Of a DNA stretch of 48,868 bases, positions 15,669 to 23,572 are shown piece by piece; positions within the stretch are counted from its first letter, which is position 1; the number at the start of each line of letters is the position of its first letter. The DNA lies in contig CANGUZ010000013.1 in assembly GCA_947457255.1 (NCBI GenBank), forward strand, positions 1-48,868, written 5' to 3'. This DNA is from Flavobacteriaceae bacterium. GTDB taxonomy: Bacteria; Bacteroidota; Bacteroidia; Flavobacteriales; Flavobacteriaceae. The position numbers and the translations under genes were made by a program. The notes under the pieces were generated by a model. That model had not been told where the DNA came from, searched no databases, and saw nothing but the letters and a program-made list of their open reading frames with translations.

Positions 15669-16517
15669 ATGAAAAAGATACTTGTTACTACCGATTTTTC
15701 TGCTAATTCTAGAAAAGCAATTCATTTTGCTATGCAATTGGCAACACAAACTCCATGCGAACTTATTTTTTATAATGTAGTTGAAATCTTCAGACCAACT
15801 ATTTGGGATCATGTTTATTATGGTCAATATGAAGCTAATGAATTGAAACGTAGTCAAAAAACATTAGAGCAATTTATTCATACTATCTATCAAAAAAGTA
15901 CAATTAAAAAAACATCATACGAATGTATTTGCCAAGTTGGGATGAATGCTAGCAATAAAATTATTGAGTATGCTAAAGAAATTAAGGCCGATTACATTTG
16001 CATAAGTACCATAGGAGCTGGAAAACTGATACAGTTGTTTGGAACTACTGCTTCGCAATTAGTTGCCTTTTGCCCAATTCCGGTCTTTATTATACCTAAA
16101 AATTATAAAAGCAGAGCCATTACAAATGTCTGTTTTGCCTCTGACCTTATTAATCTAGAGGAAGAATTGGATAGGGTTCAGCAATTTACCTCACAAGTAA
16201 AAGCAAAATTAAACATCTTGCACTTTGATTATTTAGTTCGATTAAAAGCTAAAAAAAATAAGTTGAATAAACTCATGACAAGATATGAAACTGAGAATAC
16301 TAGATTCCATTTTAACGAGTTAAATGCGCTTTATCCTTTAAACAAACACATTCAAAAATACATCCAAAAAACAAGAACATCAGTATTGATTTCGTTTACA
16401 AAACAAAATCGAAATTGGTTTGATAAACTATTTTTATCAAGTAAAACTGCCGATATGGCTTTTGATACAAAAACGCCAATGTTAGTTTTTAAAAAAAATA
16501 AAATAATTTCTCAGTAA
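15669..16517 (+). CDS. Universal stress protein, tandem UspA domains
   Basis: The 282-residue protein holds two Usp domains. The first (about 1-145) has KKILVTTDFSANS and a nucleotide-loop-like ICISTIGAGKLIQLFGTTASQ followed by PIPVFIIPKNY; its G-2x-G-9x-G pattern is only partly kept. The second (about 150-280) begins ITNVCFASDLINLEEE and ends TPMLVFKK; its loop is degenerate, so it probably does not bind ATP. Two-domain Usp proteins are common in Bacteroidota. It has its own phased-operator promoter. The TspO-like gene follows after 151 bases. Confidence 0.92.
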   Translation: MKKILVTTDFSANSRKAIHFAMQLATQTPCELIFYNVVEIFRPTIWDHVYYGQYEANELKRSQKTLEQFIHTIYQKSTIKKTSYECICQVGMNASNKIIEYAKEIKADYICISTIGAGKLIQLFGTTASQLVAFCPIPVFIIPKNYKSRAITNVCFASDLINLEEELDRVQQFTSQVKAKLNILHFDYLVRLKAKKNKLNKLMTRYETENTRFHFNELNALYPLNKHIQKYIQKTRTSVLISFTKQNRNWFDKLFLSSKTADMAFDTKTPMLVFKKNKIISQ

Positions 16518-16668
16518 ACTATTTACTTACACTATTTGAAATTCTAAAATTTAAGCAGAAAAAATTTCATGCTCTTAAAACAAATAAGTATTAAACACAG
16601 TTCAAAAACTACTTCTAACAACATAGCCAATTGGTAAATAAATAAAAACATCAGATTGACTTATAAAA

Positions 16669-17199
16669 ATGAAAACAGAACAATTTAAGTATATGTTGTC
16701 AAATCTAGAAAATACTAAATCCGCTGTAAAATTAGTAGTTTCGGTTTTACTATGCCAAATGGTAGGAATTGCATCTATACTATTTTCACAAACTGAAAAT
16801 AATTATTGGTATGAATCCTATATTTTGAATACATGGAAAATTTCTATTTATTCATTTGGAGCAATATGGGTTTTATTATACTTCTTGGTTGGTAATTCGT
16901 TGTGGTATGTTTGGACAAGTAAAATCAATTATAAAATAAAAAATCAAGCCATTCAATTGTTTTTAATACAACTCTTTTTGAACTTTTTATGGTTTGTATT
17001 ATTTTTCAAATTCCATTTTGTTGTATTTGCATTTTTTATTATTTCGATTTTATTTGTCTTTATTTTAATGCTAATCATACAACTATTCAAAATTTCTAAA
17101 ACTGCTTTTTACTTACTCATTCCTTATTTGGCTTGGGTTATTTATGAATTAATACTCAACATCAAAATTTTACTCGTATTTAACTCCTATCAAGCCTAG
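16669..17199 (+). CDS. TspO/MBR family protein (tryptophan-rich sensory protein)
   Basis: The 176-residue membrane protein has five predicted transmembrane segments (about 20-40, 60-82, 95-115, 120-142, 148-170). It keeps family landmarks: IWVLLYFLVGNSLWYVW, FLNFLWFVLFF, and the ending LIPYLAWVIYELILNIKI, which corresponds to the PYL-W--YA--LN motif. TspO proteins bind porphyrins and cholesterol-like ligands and act in tetrapyrrole-related stress responses. The length is near the usual 155-180. It lies between a usp gene and the MlaE-like permease (8-base gap), so it may be the first gene of the lipid-transport operon. No phased operator is visible upstream. Confidence 0.78.
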   Translation: MKTEQFKYMLSNLENTKSAVKLVVSVLLCQMVGIASILFSQTENNYWYESYILNTWKISIYSFGAIWVLLYFLVGNSLWYVWTSKINYKIKNQAIQLFLIQLFLNFLWFVLFFKFHFVVFAFFIISILFVFILMLIIQLFKISKTAFYLLIPYLAWVIYELILNIKILLVFNSYQA

Positions 17200-17207
17200 T
17201 TTATATC

Positions 17208-17966
17208 ATGAAAACTTTTTTAAAAAATATTAGTTATGAAATAGGCGATTTGTCACTCTTTGGATTAAGGTTTTTTAAAGAAATTTTCCGTCCTTCATTT
17301 GAATTTAGAGAATTTATAAGACAATGTTATGTTATTGGTTATAAATCACTTCCGTTAGTCAGTATTACTGGATTTATAATGGGTTTGGTACTAACCATAC
17401 AATCACGGCCAGCTATGTCAAAATTTGGCGCAGAATCTTGGATACCAGGAATGGTGTCCCTTTCATTAATAAGAGAAATTGCTCCAGTCATAACAGCTTT
17501 AATTTGTGCGGGGAAAATTTCCTCGGGTATTGGCGCCGAATTGGGTTCTATGAAGGTAACAGAACAAATTGATGCCATGGAAGTTTCAGCAATAAACCCA
17601 TATCGGTATTTGGTAGTTACTCGAATTCTTGCCACAACATTGATGGTTCCAATTTTAGTCATTTATGCTGATTTAGTAGGTCATTTGGGCGGATATATTG
17701 GAGTAAACATGCACAACGATGTAAATTTATTACGCTATTTTTCGCAAGTTTTCGAATCTGTAAAATTTTTAGATATTATTCCAGCCACAATAAAAACATT
17801 TTTCTTCGGATTTTTTATAGGATTGATAGGTTGCTACAAAGGTTTTAATGCCACAAGTGGAACAGAAAGTGTGGGCAAAGCAGCAAATTCGGCGGTGGTT
17901 TCAGCATCGCTTTCTATTTTTATAATTGATATGATTGCAGTACAACTAACCGATCTATTATTCTAA
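17208..17966 (+). CDS. mlaE: MlaE-family ABC permease
   Basis: The 252-residue permease has the MlaE/YrbE pattern: N-terminal interfacial helix, then GFIMGLVLTIQSRPAMSKFG, the conserved segment LICAGKISSGIGAELGSMKVTEQIDAMEV, and IGCYKGFNATSGTESVGKAANSAVV near the C terminus. With the ATPase and the MCE protein encoded next it forms an MlaFED-like complex that moves phospholipids between the membranes, or imports lipids. Gaps are 4 and 17 bases, so this is one operon. MlaB and MlaC homologues are not seen, as is usual for Bacteroidota. Confidence 0.93.
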   Translation: MKTFLKNISYEIGDLSLFGLRFFKEIFRPSFEFREFIRQCYVIGYKSLPLVSITGFIMGLVLTIQSRPAMSKFGAESWIPGMVSLSLIREIAPVITALICAGKISSGIGAELGSMKVTEQIDAMEVSAINPYRYLVVTRILATTLMVPILVIYADLVGHLGGYIGVNMHNDVNLLRYFSQVFESVKFLDIIPATIKTFFFGFFIGLIGCYKGFNATSGTESVGKAANSAVVSASLSIFIIDMIAVQLTDLLF

Positions 17967-17970
17967 AATA

Positions 17971-18747
17971 ATGATAGTTGCAGAAAAAAATGAACGAAAA
18001 ATAATTGAAACTAATAATCAACAAATCATTATTGAATTTAAAAATGTTTATAAATCATTTGCTGATAATACCGTTTTAAAAGGATTTAATCTTTCGGTAA
18101 AAAAAGGAGAAAATCTGGTAATTCTAGGAAGATCGGGTTCAGGAAAATCAGTTGCTATAAAATGTTTGGTGGGATTAATTAAAGTCGATAAAGGAGAAAT
18201 ATACATTTTTAATACTGACATCACAAAACTAAACGAATATGAACTCAATAAAGTGAGAATGAATATTGGATTTCTTTTTCAAAATGGTGCTTTATACGAT
18301 TCGATGACTGTTAAGGAAAATTTAGCTTTTACACTAAAACACCATTCAAAATATTTAAATCAAAACGAAATAGAAATTGCCATAAATAATGCATTAGAAG
18401 ACGTTGGATTGAAAGAAGCAATCGATAAAATGCCATCGGAATTATCTGGCGGTATGAAAAAAAGAATTGGACTTGCAAGAGCCTTAATTATTGAACCGGA
18501 AATTATTTTATATGACGAGCCAACATCAGGTTTAGATACTATCACTTCGAGAGAAATTGATGAATTAATATTAGAAATTCAGAAAAAAAGAAAAACAACA
18601 TCTATAATTATTACCCACGATTTGGCTTGTGCCAAAATAACAGGAGATCGAATTCTAATTATTCGTGACGGAGTAATTTATGCCGAAGGAAATTATGAAT
18701 CACTAAAAAATAGTGATGACAATTGGGTTCGTTCTTTTTTTATTTAA
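17971..18747 (+). CDS. mlaF: MlaF-family ABC ATPase
   Basis: The 258-residue ATPase carries Walker A GRSGSGKS, Q-loop FLFQNGALYDSMTV (typical of MlaF), signature LSGGMKKRIGLARAL, Walker B IILYDEPTSGLD and switch histidine IIITHD. The GGMKKR variant of the signature is characteristic of the Mla/Mkl group. It energises the MlaE-like permease encoded 4 bases upstream. The N-terminal 20 residues are a polar extension. Cytoplasmic face of the inner membrane. Confidence 0.94.
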   Translation: MIVAEKNERKIIETNNQQIIIEFKNVYKSFADNTVLKGFNLSVKKGENLVILGRSGSGKSVAIKCLVGLIKVDKGEIYIFNTDITKLNEYELNKVRMNIGFLFQNGALYDSMTVKENLAFTLKHHSKYLNQNEIEIAINNALEDVGLKEAIDKMPSELSGGMKKRIGLARALIIEPEIILYDEPTSGLDTITSREIDELILEIQKKRKTTSIIITHDLACAKITGDRILIIRDGVIYAEGNYESLKNSDDNWVRSFFI

Positions 18748-18764
18748 TTTAAAAATTATAAATA

Positions 18765-19823
18765 ATGAATAAAGAGTCGGGAAATAAATGGAAACTAGGA
18801 ATGTTTATAATTATTGGCATTTTGCTATTTATAATTACAATTTATTTTATTGGAAAAAACAGAAATTTATTTGGTTCGACATTCCATTTAAAATCAGAAT
18901 TCAAGAACGTAAGTGGACTAAAAGTAGGCAGTAATGTTCGCTTATCTGGAATCAATGTGGGTACTGTGAACAAAATTGAATTCATTTCAGATTCTTTGGT
19001 TCTAGTAAAACTATTAATAAAAGATGAGGTGCAACAATATATTAAAGCCGATGCTACAGCAAGCATTGGCTCTGATGGTTTAGTAGGTGACAAAGTGCTA
19101 ATTATATCACCAGGAACGACCTCTAAAAATACAGTAAAAAATAATGATTACATCATATCAAATCGTACAATCGAACTTGAAGATATTATGAACAGCGTAA
19201 AAAAAAGTGCAGACAATGCAGAAATAATAACGCATCAATTGGCAGATTTCAGTTTTAAAATGAATGACAATAAAGGTATTTTATCTAAAATAATGACCAA
19301 TCAAAATTTTGCCAATAGTATTGAAAAATCTTTATCAAACCTCGAGATAATCACCAATGAAATAGCAGAGTTTACGCCAAAGATGAACAATCCTAATAGT
19401 GCCATTTCAAAATTGTTTACCGATAAAAATTTTGCTAACGGATTAGACATTACAAATTCAAATTTGCAAAAGAGTTCAAATGATTTAGCTGTTTTTACAT
19501 CCAAAATGAATAATGAAAATAATGTTTTAATTAAATTAATGACCGATGAAACTTTTGCGAAAAATCTGGAATCATCATTAAAGAATCTTGAAAATAGTTC
19601 TAGTGAATTTGCAAAATTTACTTCTAAAATAAATAATGAAAGCAATGTTTTATCCAAATTAATAGATAATAAAAGATTAGGAAAATCAGTTGATTCTACC
19701 ATTACCAAACTGGAAAATGGTGCAAAAGGACTAGAAGAACTTGAAAAAGCAGCAAAAGATAACTTTTTATTAAAAGGCTATTTCAATAGAAATAAAAAAA
19801 AGGAAACAAAGAAACAAAATTGA
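18765..19823 (+). CDS. mlaD: MlaD-type MCE protein with 41-residue tandem repeats
   Basis: The 352-residue protein has a short cytoplasmic start, one transmembrane segment (about 11-30) and an MCE domain (about 36-120; FKNVSGLKVGSNVRLSGINV, then GSDGLVGDKVLIISPG). The rest, residues 162-325, is made of four tandem repeats of exactly 41 residues, each beginning FxxKMNN or similar and containing SKLM-T-xxFAxxLxxS-xNL. The repeats are predicted helical and are much longer than the C-terminal hairpin of classical MlaD. They could form an extended periplasmic helical tube or barrel. It is the last gene of the mlaE-mlaF operon. Confidence 0.92.
   Translation: MNKESGNKWKLGMFIIIGILLFIITIYFIGKNRNLFGSTFHLKSEFKNVSGLKVGSNVRLSGINVGTVNKIEFISDSLVLVKLLIKDEVQQYIKADATASIGSDGLVGDKVLIISPGTTSKNTVKNNDYIISNRTIELEDIMNSVKKSADNAEIITHQLADFSFKMNDNKGILSKIMTNQNFANSIEKSLSNLEIITNEIAEFTPKMNNPNSAISKLFTDKNFANGLDITNSNLQKSSNDLAVFTSKMNNENNVLIKLMTDETFAKNLESSLKNLENSSSEFAKFTSKINNESNVLSKLIDNKRLGKSVDSTITKLENGAKGLEELEKAAKDNFLLKGYFNRNKKKETKKQN
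19248..19739 (+). repeat. Four 123-base coding repeats in the MCE gene
   Basis: These bases encode residues 162-202, 203-243, 244-284 and 285-325 of the MlaD-type protein, four units of exactly 41 residues without gaps. Shared positions include F1, K4, M/I5, N6, K14, L/I15, F/L21, A/G22, L32, E/Q33 and S/T35-36. The third and fourth copies are the most alike (TSKMNNENNVL and TSKINNESNVL), pointing to the most recent duplication. Confidence 0.85.
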
Positions 19824-19833
19824 AATCTGTAAA

Positions 19834-19892
19834 TATTGTAATCTTTACCAATAGTTGTATAACAATATGATTTATAGCATTTTTTAAATTTG
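19834..19892 (+). promoter_or_regulatory. Phased operator pair and -7 element for the DUF6799 gene
   Basis: TATTGTAA (19834-19841) and TTGTATAA (19855-19862) are 21 bases apart. A 22-base gap leads to TAAATTTG (19885-19892), a perfect TAnnTTTG. This is the clearest -7 element of the seven sister promoters and fixes the spacing rule. The leader to the start codon at 19987 is unusually long, about 90 bases. Confidence 0.7.
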
Positions 19893-19926
19893 AATACTAT
19901 ACTGAAAAAGTAAAAATAGCAATCGA

Positions 19927-19965
19927 GCAACAGCGAACCTGAAGACAGGGCAACAGCAGAACTGA
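19927..19965 (+). repeat. Direct repeat in the DUF6799 leader
   Basis: GCAACAGC followed by GAACCTGA (19927-19942) is repeated nearly exactly as GCAACAGC followed by AGAACTGA (19950-19965), a 23-base period. The segment is richer in G and C than the surrounding leader and lies between the -7 element and the start codon, so it is probably transcribed. Function unknown. Confidence 0.5.
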
Positions 19966-19986
19966 CGAAATTAAAATAAATATGTT

Positions 19987-20304
19987 ATGAGAACTAATGG
20001 ATTATTTTTTGCAAAAATGGCATCATTTCTAACCTTGATTTTCCTTGTCCTATCATTAAGTATAAATGCACAGACAAAAAAATCAATAACTAATACGGAC
20101 TGTTGTATGATGAAAGAGGGTAAAATGATGGTAATGAAAAACGGTAAAACCATGCCAATGAAAAAAACTATGTTAATGAAAAACGGGACAAAATGCATGG
20201 TTAATGGAGAATGTATAATGAGAGACGGTTCGAAAATGCAAATGAAAGAAGGCTACTGTATGGAAATGAGCGGAAAAATGTGCCGTAGAAAAAATAAAAA
20301 TTAA
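19987..20304 (+). CDS. Exported DUF6799-type protein, methionine/lysine-rich repeats
   Basis: The 105-residue protein has a signal peptide (about 1-28, ending INAQ) and a mature part built of short hairpin repeats: MKEGKMMVMKNGKTMPM, MLMKNGTKCMV, CIMRDGSKMQM, CMEMSGKM. Each unit is a hydrophobic-M pair around a K/D/N-G turn, the pattern of the DUF6799 family. It contains five cysteines (CCMM, KCMV, ECIM, YCME, KMC) and many methionines, so binding of a soft metal such as copper is a reasonable guess but unproven. It has a phased-operator promoter with a long leader. The Nramp-type gene follows after 83 bases and may share the transcript. Confidence 0.75.
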   Translation: MRTNGLFFAKMASFLTLIFLVLSLSINAQTKKSITNTDCCMMKEGKMMVMKNGKTMPMKKTMLMKNGTKCMVNGECIMRDGSKMQMKEGYCMEMSGKMCRRKNKN

Positions 20305-20387
20305 AAAGGAAAACAAGTAACCATTATTAAAATTCTTAAATACAAATAAACACAATAGCGATTTCAAAACATTTCTGAATCCTAATT

Positions 20388-21665
20388 ATGAATGTTAAAA
20401 TGCCAATGAAACTTAGAATTAATAAGATTGAAAAATTTTGGAAACTTCTAGGACCAGGACTTGTTACAGGAGCAAGTGATGATGACCCCTCTGGAATTGC
20501 TACTTACTCCCAAGCTGGTGCCCAATTTGGCTTATCGACTCTTTGGACTGCAATTATAGCTTTTCCGCTAATGGCGATTATTCAACAAATGTGTGCTAGA
20601 ATAGGAATAGTTACCTCACAAGGATTAACTGGCACGCTTAAAAAACATTATTCAAGACCAATACTATATTTAATGCTTCTATTTAGTTTTCCCGCAATTA
20701 TTATGAACATTGGTGCCGATATTGCTGCAATGGGTGCTGTGGGAAACATGCTTTTTCCGTCTGTTGATGCCACTTTTTTTAGTGTTTTTTTTACCGTCTT
20801 ACTTTTAGGTCTAATTATTTATCTTCCCTATCAAAAAATAGCATCAACTTTAAAATATTTATGCATTGTTATGTTAGTTTATTTTGTTGTTCCTTTTCTT
20901 TATAAACAAGATTTCAGTGAAATCATTAAAGCCACTTTTATTCCAACAATACGATTTGACAAACATTTTATTGCAATTATTGTCGGGATACTAGGCACTA
21001 CCATTTCACCCTATTTATTTTTTTGGCAAGCATCTGTAGAAGTAGAGGAAATGAAAAATAAAAACAAACATATTATTGTAAACAAAAAAATTATTCATGA
21101 AATAAATCAAGACGTAGATTTTGGGATGACATTTTCAGGATTAGTAATGTATTTTATTATATTAACCACTGGAACGGTATTATTTAAAGGAGGAATACAT
21201 CAAATTGACACTGTAGAACAAGCTGCTGTAGCATTAAAACCTCTTGCTGGTAATTTAGCATATCTCCTTTTTGCAATTGGTGTAATTGGCACGGGACTTA
21301 TTGCCATTCCTGTATTAAGTGGTTCATTATCCTATATTTTCACAGAAACTTTTGGCTGGGAACAAGGTTTAGATAAAAAATTTCACGAAGCAAAAGGATT
21401 TTATTTAATTATTGCTATTTCTTTAATTTTAGGCCTATCACTAAATTATATAGGCATTTCACCAATTAATGCATTAATATATACAGCAATTCTTTACGGG
21501 TTAACAGCTCCGGTGCTTATAGCCATAATTTTACATATTTCCAATAATAAAAAAATAATGGGTAGAAATGTAAATAGCGTTACGGTAAATATTCTTGGCT
21601 TTTTAGCATTTATAATAATGACTTTAGCAGCTGGAACTTTAATTTATTTACAATTTATGGAATGA
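20388..21665 (+). CDS. Nramp-family divalent metal transporter
   Basis: The 425-residue integral membrane protein carries the Nramp hallmark near its start, GPGLVTGASDDDPSGIATYSQAG, in which the DDDPSG segment corresponds to the metal-binding DPGN of MntH, so metal preference may differ. A second family region, GTTISPYLFFWQASVEVEEM, matches transmembrane segment 6. About eleven membrane segments are visible. Members of this DDPSG subgroup are often described as Nramp-related without proven Mn or Fe transport. The start at 20388 is followed by two further ATG codons. It lies downstream of DUF6799, compatible with metal handling. Confidence 0.88.
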   Translation: MNVKMPMKLRINKIEKFWKLLGPGLVTGASDDDPSGIATYSQAGAQFGLSTLWTAIIAFPLMAIIQQMCARIGIVTSQGLTGTLKKHYSRPILYLMLLFSFPAIIMNIGADIAAMGAVGNMLFPSVDATFFSVFFTVLLLGLIIYLPYQKIASTLKYLCIVMLVYFVVPFLYKQDFSEIIKATFIPTIRFDKHFIAIIVGILGTTISPYLFFWQASVEVEEMKNKNKHIIVNKKIIHEINQDVDFGMTFSGLVMYFIILTTGTVLFKGGIHQIDTVEQAAVALKPLAGNLAYLLFAIGVIGTGLIAIPVLSGSLSYIFTETFGWEQGLDKKFHEAKGFYLIIAISLILGLSLNYIGISPINALIYTAILYGLTAPVLIAIILHISNNKKIMGRNVNSVTVNILGFLAFIIMTLAAGTLIYLQFME

Positions 21666-21706
21666 TTATTATAAATTAAAAATTCAAAAAAATAAAAAAC
21701 TACAAA

Positions 21707-21804
21707 ATGAAAACATTAAACAAATTAAATACTGATATTCTAAATAGCTTTTAAAAAAATATGCTCCAAACCATCAAAGTGATACAACTAAATTAAACAA
21801 TTAG
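21707..21804 (+). CDS. Small ORF with possible -1 frameshift
   Basis: An ATG at 21707 opens a 15-codon frame (MKTLNKLNTDILNSF) ending at TAA 21752-21754. At its end the sequence is TTTT followed by seven A residues, a slippery-type string. A -1 shift there would read on as LKKYAPNHQSDTTKLNN to the TAG at 21802-21804, giving 32 residues and ending 5 bases before the next gene. The joined peptide is hydrophilic and has plausible codon use. It may be a frameshift mutation, a sequencing error in a homopolymer, a programmed shift, or chance. Confidence 0.3.
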
Positions 21805-21809
21805 AAAAA

Positions 21810-22202
21810 ATGAAATCAACAAAAAAATTAGGAATTTGGATGGATCATTCAATAGCTCATTTAATCGAATTTTCGGAAAATTCTTTTGAGATAGAAACCA
21901 TCGAAACTAAATTCACACACAAAGAAAAAGAAAAAAGTTTGGCAAAAGGCGAAAGTTTTATGCACAATAAAAAAAAACAATCACTTTCTGATTATTACAA
22001 AAAAATAGCAAAAATGATTTTAAACTATAATAAAGTTTTACTTTTTGGTCCAACAAGTGCCAAAACAGAATTATTCAATATTTTAAAAGAAGATGATCGT
22101 TTTGCAAATATTAAAATGAATATCAAAGAAACAGATAAAATGAATGCTCATCAAAGAGAGCGTTTTATAATTGAGCATTTTTCTAGTCCGTTGTTCAATT
22201 AA
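21810..22202 (+). CDS. Small eRF1-like (baeRF/host-attachment-like) protein
   Basis: The 130-residue protein begins KKLGIWMDHSIAHLIEFSEN, the start of a ribonuclease H-like strand pair, and later has YNKVLLFGPTSAKTELFNIL, which resembles the V-L-x-G-P...K...L segment of bacterial eRF1-related families. No GGQ motif is present, so peptide release activity is not expected. Members are small cytoplasmic proteins of uncertain role, some proposed to interact with ribosomes. The gene ends 14 bases from the convergent metallo-hydrolase gene. The family suggestion is inference from pattern only. Confidence 0.5.
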   Translation: MKSTKKLGIWMDHSIAHLIEFSENSFEIETIETKFTHKEKEKSLAKGESFMHNKKKQSLSDYYKKIAKMILNYNKVLLFGPTSAKTELFNILKEDDRFANIKMNIKETDKMNAHQRERFIIEHFSSPLFN

Positions 22203-22216
22203 ATAATATATCTTAT

Positions 22217-23572
22217 TTACAACTCAATCTCTTGACCCATTAAAGGAACAGTACAATTAAAACCGTATTGTTCCTTAATTTTTATACGAAGTTCATCTGC
22301 TGGTTGGTTTTCTCCATGAACCAAAAATACTTTTTGGGGTTTCGTTTTTAATTCAGAAAGCCAATTCAACAACCCTTTTTGATCGGCATGTGCCGATAAA
22401 CTTTCTATTTCAAGGATAGTAGCTTTAACGTCATAATATTTTCCATGAATTTTGATGTCTTTTGCCCCTTCCAATAATTTTCTACCTCGAGTTCCTTCAG
22501 CTTGATAACCAATTATGATTACTGTAGTTTCAGGCAAACTAATATATCGTTCTAAATAACTTAAAACTCTACCACCAGTTATCATTCCACTAGCGGCAAT
22601 GACTACTTTGGGTTGTTTGTTATAAATGGTATCGATAGTTTCCTGGTAATCTGTAATCATGGTAAACATTTTACACATCGCAACAAATTGTTCTTCTGGA
22701 AGTTTGTGCCAATTTCTATTATTTGAAAAAATATCAAGTACTTTAATTCCCATTGGAGTATCAATAATATATGGAATATTAGGAATTTTACCTTCTTCTT
22801 TAAGTAACCAAAGTAAATACATAACCGTTTGCGCACGCTCTACAGCAAAACTTGGAATAATAATTGAACCTCCTTTTTGAACGGTATTATTAATGCACGT
22901 TTCTAATTCGGCCATTACATCAGTTTCGGGATGCAATCTATTACCATAGGTGCTTTCTAAAAAAACATAATCTGCTTTTTTTGGTTTTACTGGAGGAAAT
23001 ACCAATAAATCATTATCACGCCCAATATCTCCGGAGAAAACTAATATTTTACCTTCAAGCGACAATTCAATTGTACATGCTCCAATAATATGTCCTGCAT
23101 TACTAAAAACTACTGAAATTTCAGCATCAAGGTTAATGATTTCATTGGTCTTTATTATTCTAAAATGCGGAAAAACCTTTTCTGCTTGTGCTACAGAATA
23201 AAGTGGCTCGGCGATAACGTGTTTAGAATAATTCTCTTCATTGGCTTTATTGGCCTCCTCTTCCTGAATTTTTGCACTATCTAGCAATATTAATTTTGTG
23301 ATGTCTTTTGTAGGACTCGTGCAATAAATTTTGCCTTTAAATCCTTGATTAACTAGTCGAGGCAACCAACCACAATGATCTAAATGTCCGTGTGTGAGCA
23401 ATACAAAATCGATACTAGATGGCAAAATTGGTAATGGTTCCCAATTAAGTTCTCGTAAAGGTTTTATACCTTGAAATTGTCCGCAATCTATCAAAATTCG
23501 GATACCATTACTTTCTACTAATGTTTTTGAACCTGTTACAGTTCCTGCTCCTCCTATAAATTTGATTTTCAT
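22217..23572 (-). CDS. Metallo-beta-lactamase-fold RNase-like protein with beta-CASP domain
   Basis: The 451-residue protein has the metal-binding motif HGHLDH at 61-66 (LLTHGHLDHCGWLPRL), later ligands in FSNAGHIIGA and VFSGDIGRD, a beta-CASP insertion (about 185-375; IIIPSFAVERAQTV, VVIAASGMITGGRVLSYL) and a C-terminal RNA-specificity region with SLSAHADQKGLLNWL and KVFLVHGE. This is the architecture of CPSF73/RNase J-related nucleases, here of the YsH/Ysh1-like bacterial group. It should act on RNA in the cytoplasm; the substrate is unknown. It overlaps the ATP-cone gene at 23569 by 4 bases (ATGA) and shares its phased-operator promoter. Confidence 0.93.
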   Translation of the reverse strand: MKIKFIGGAGTVTGSKTLVESNGIRILIDCGQFQGIKPLRELNWEPLPILPSSIDFVLLTHGHLDHCGWLPRLVNQGFKGKIYCTSPTKDITKLILLDSAKIQEEEANKANEENYSKHVIAEPLYSVAQAEKVFPHFRIIKTNEIINLDAEISVVFSNAGHIIGACTIELSLEGKILVFSGDIGRDNDLLVFPPVKPKKADYVFLESTYGNRLHPETDVMAELETCINNTVQKGGSIIIPSFAVERAQTVMYLLWLLKEEGKIPNIPYIIDTPMGIKVLDIFSNNRNWHKLPEEQFVAMCKMFTMITDYQETIDTIYNKQPKVVIAASGMITGGRVLSYLERYISLPETTVIIIGYQAEGTRGRKLLEGAKDIKIHGKYYDVKATILEIESLSAHADQKGLLNWLSELKTKPQKVFLVHGENQPADELRIKIKEQYGFNCTVPLMGQEIEL

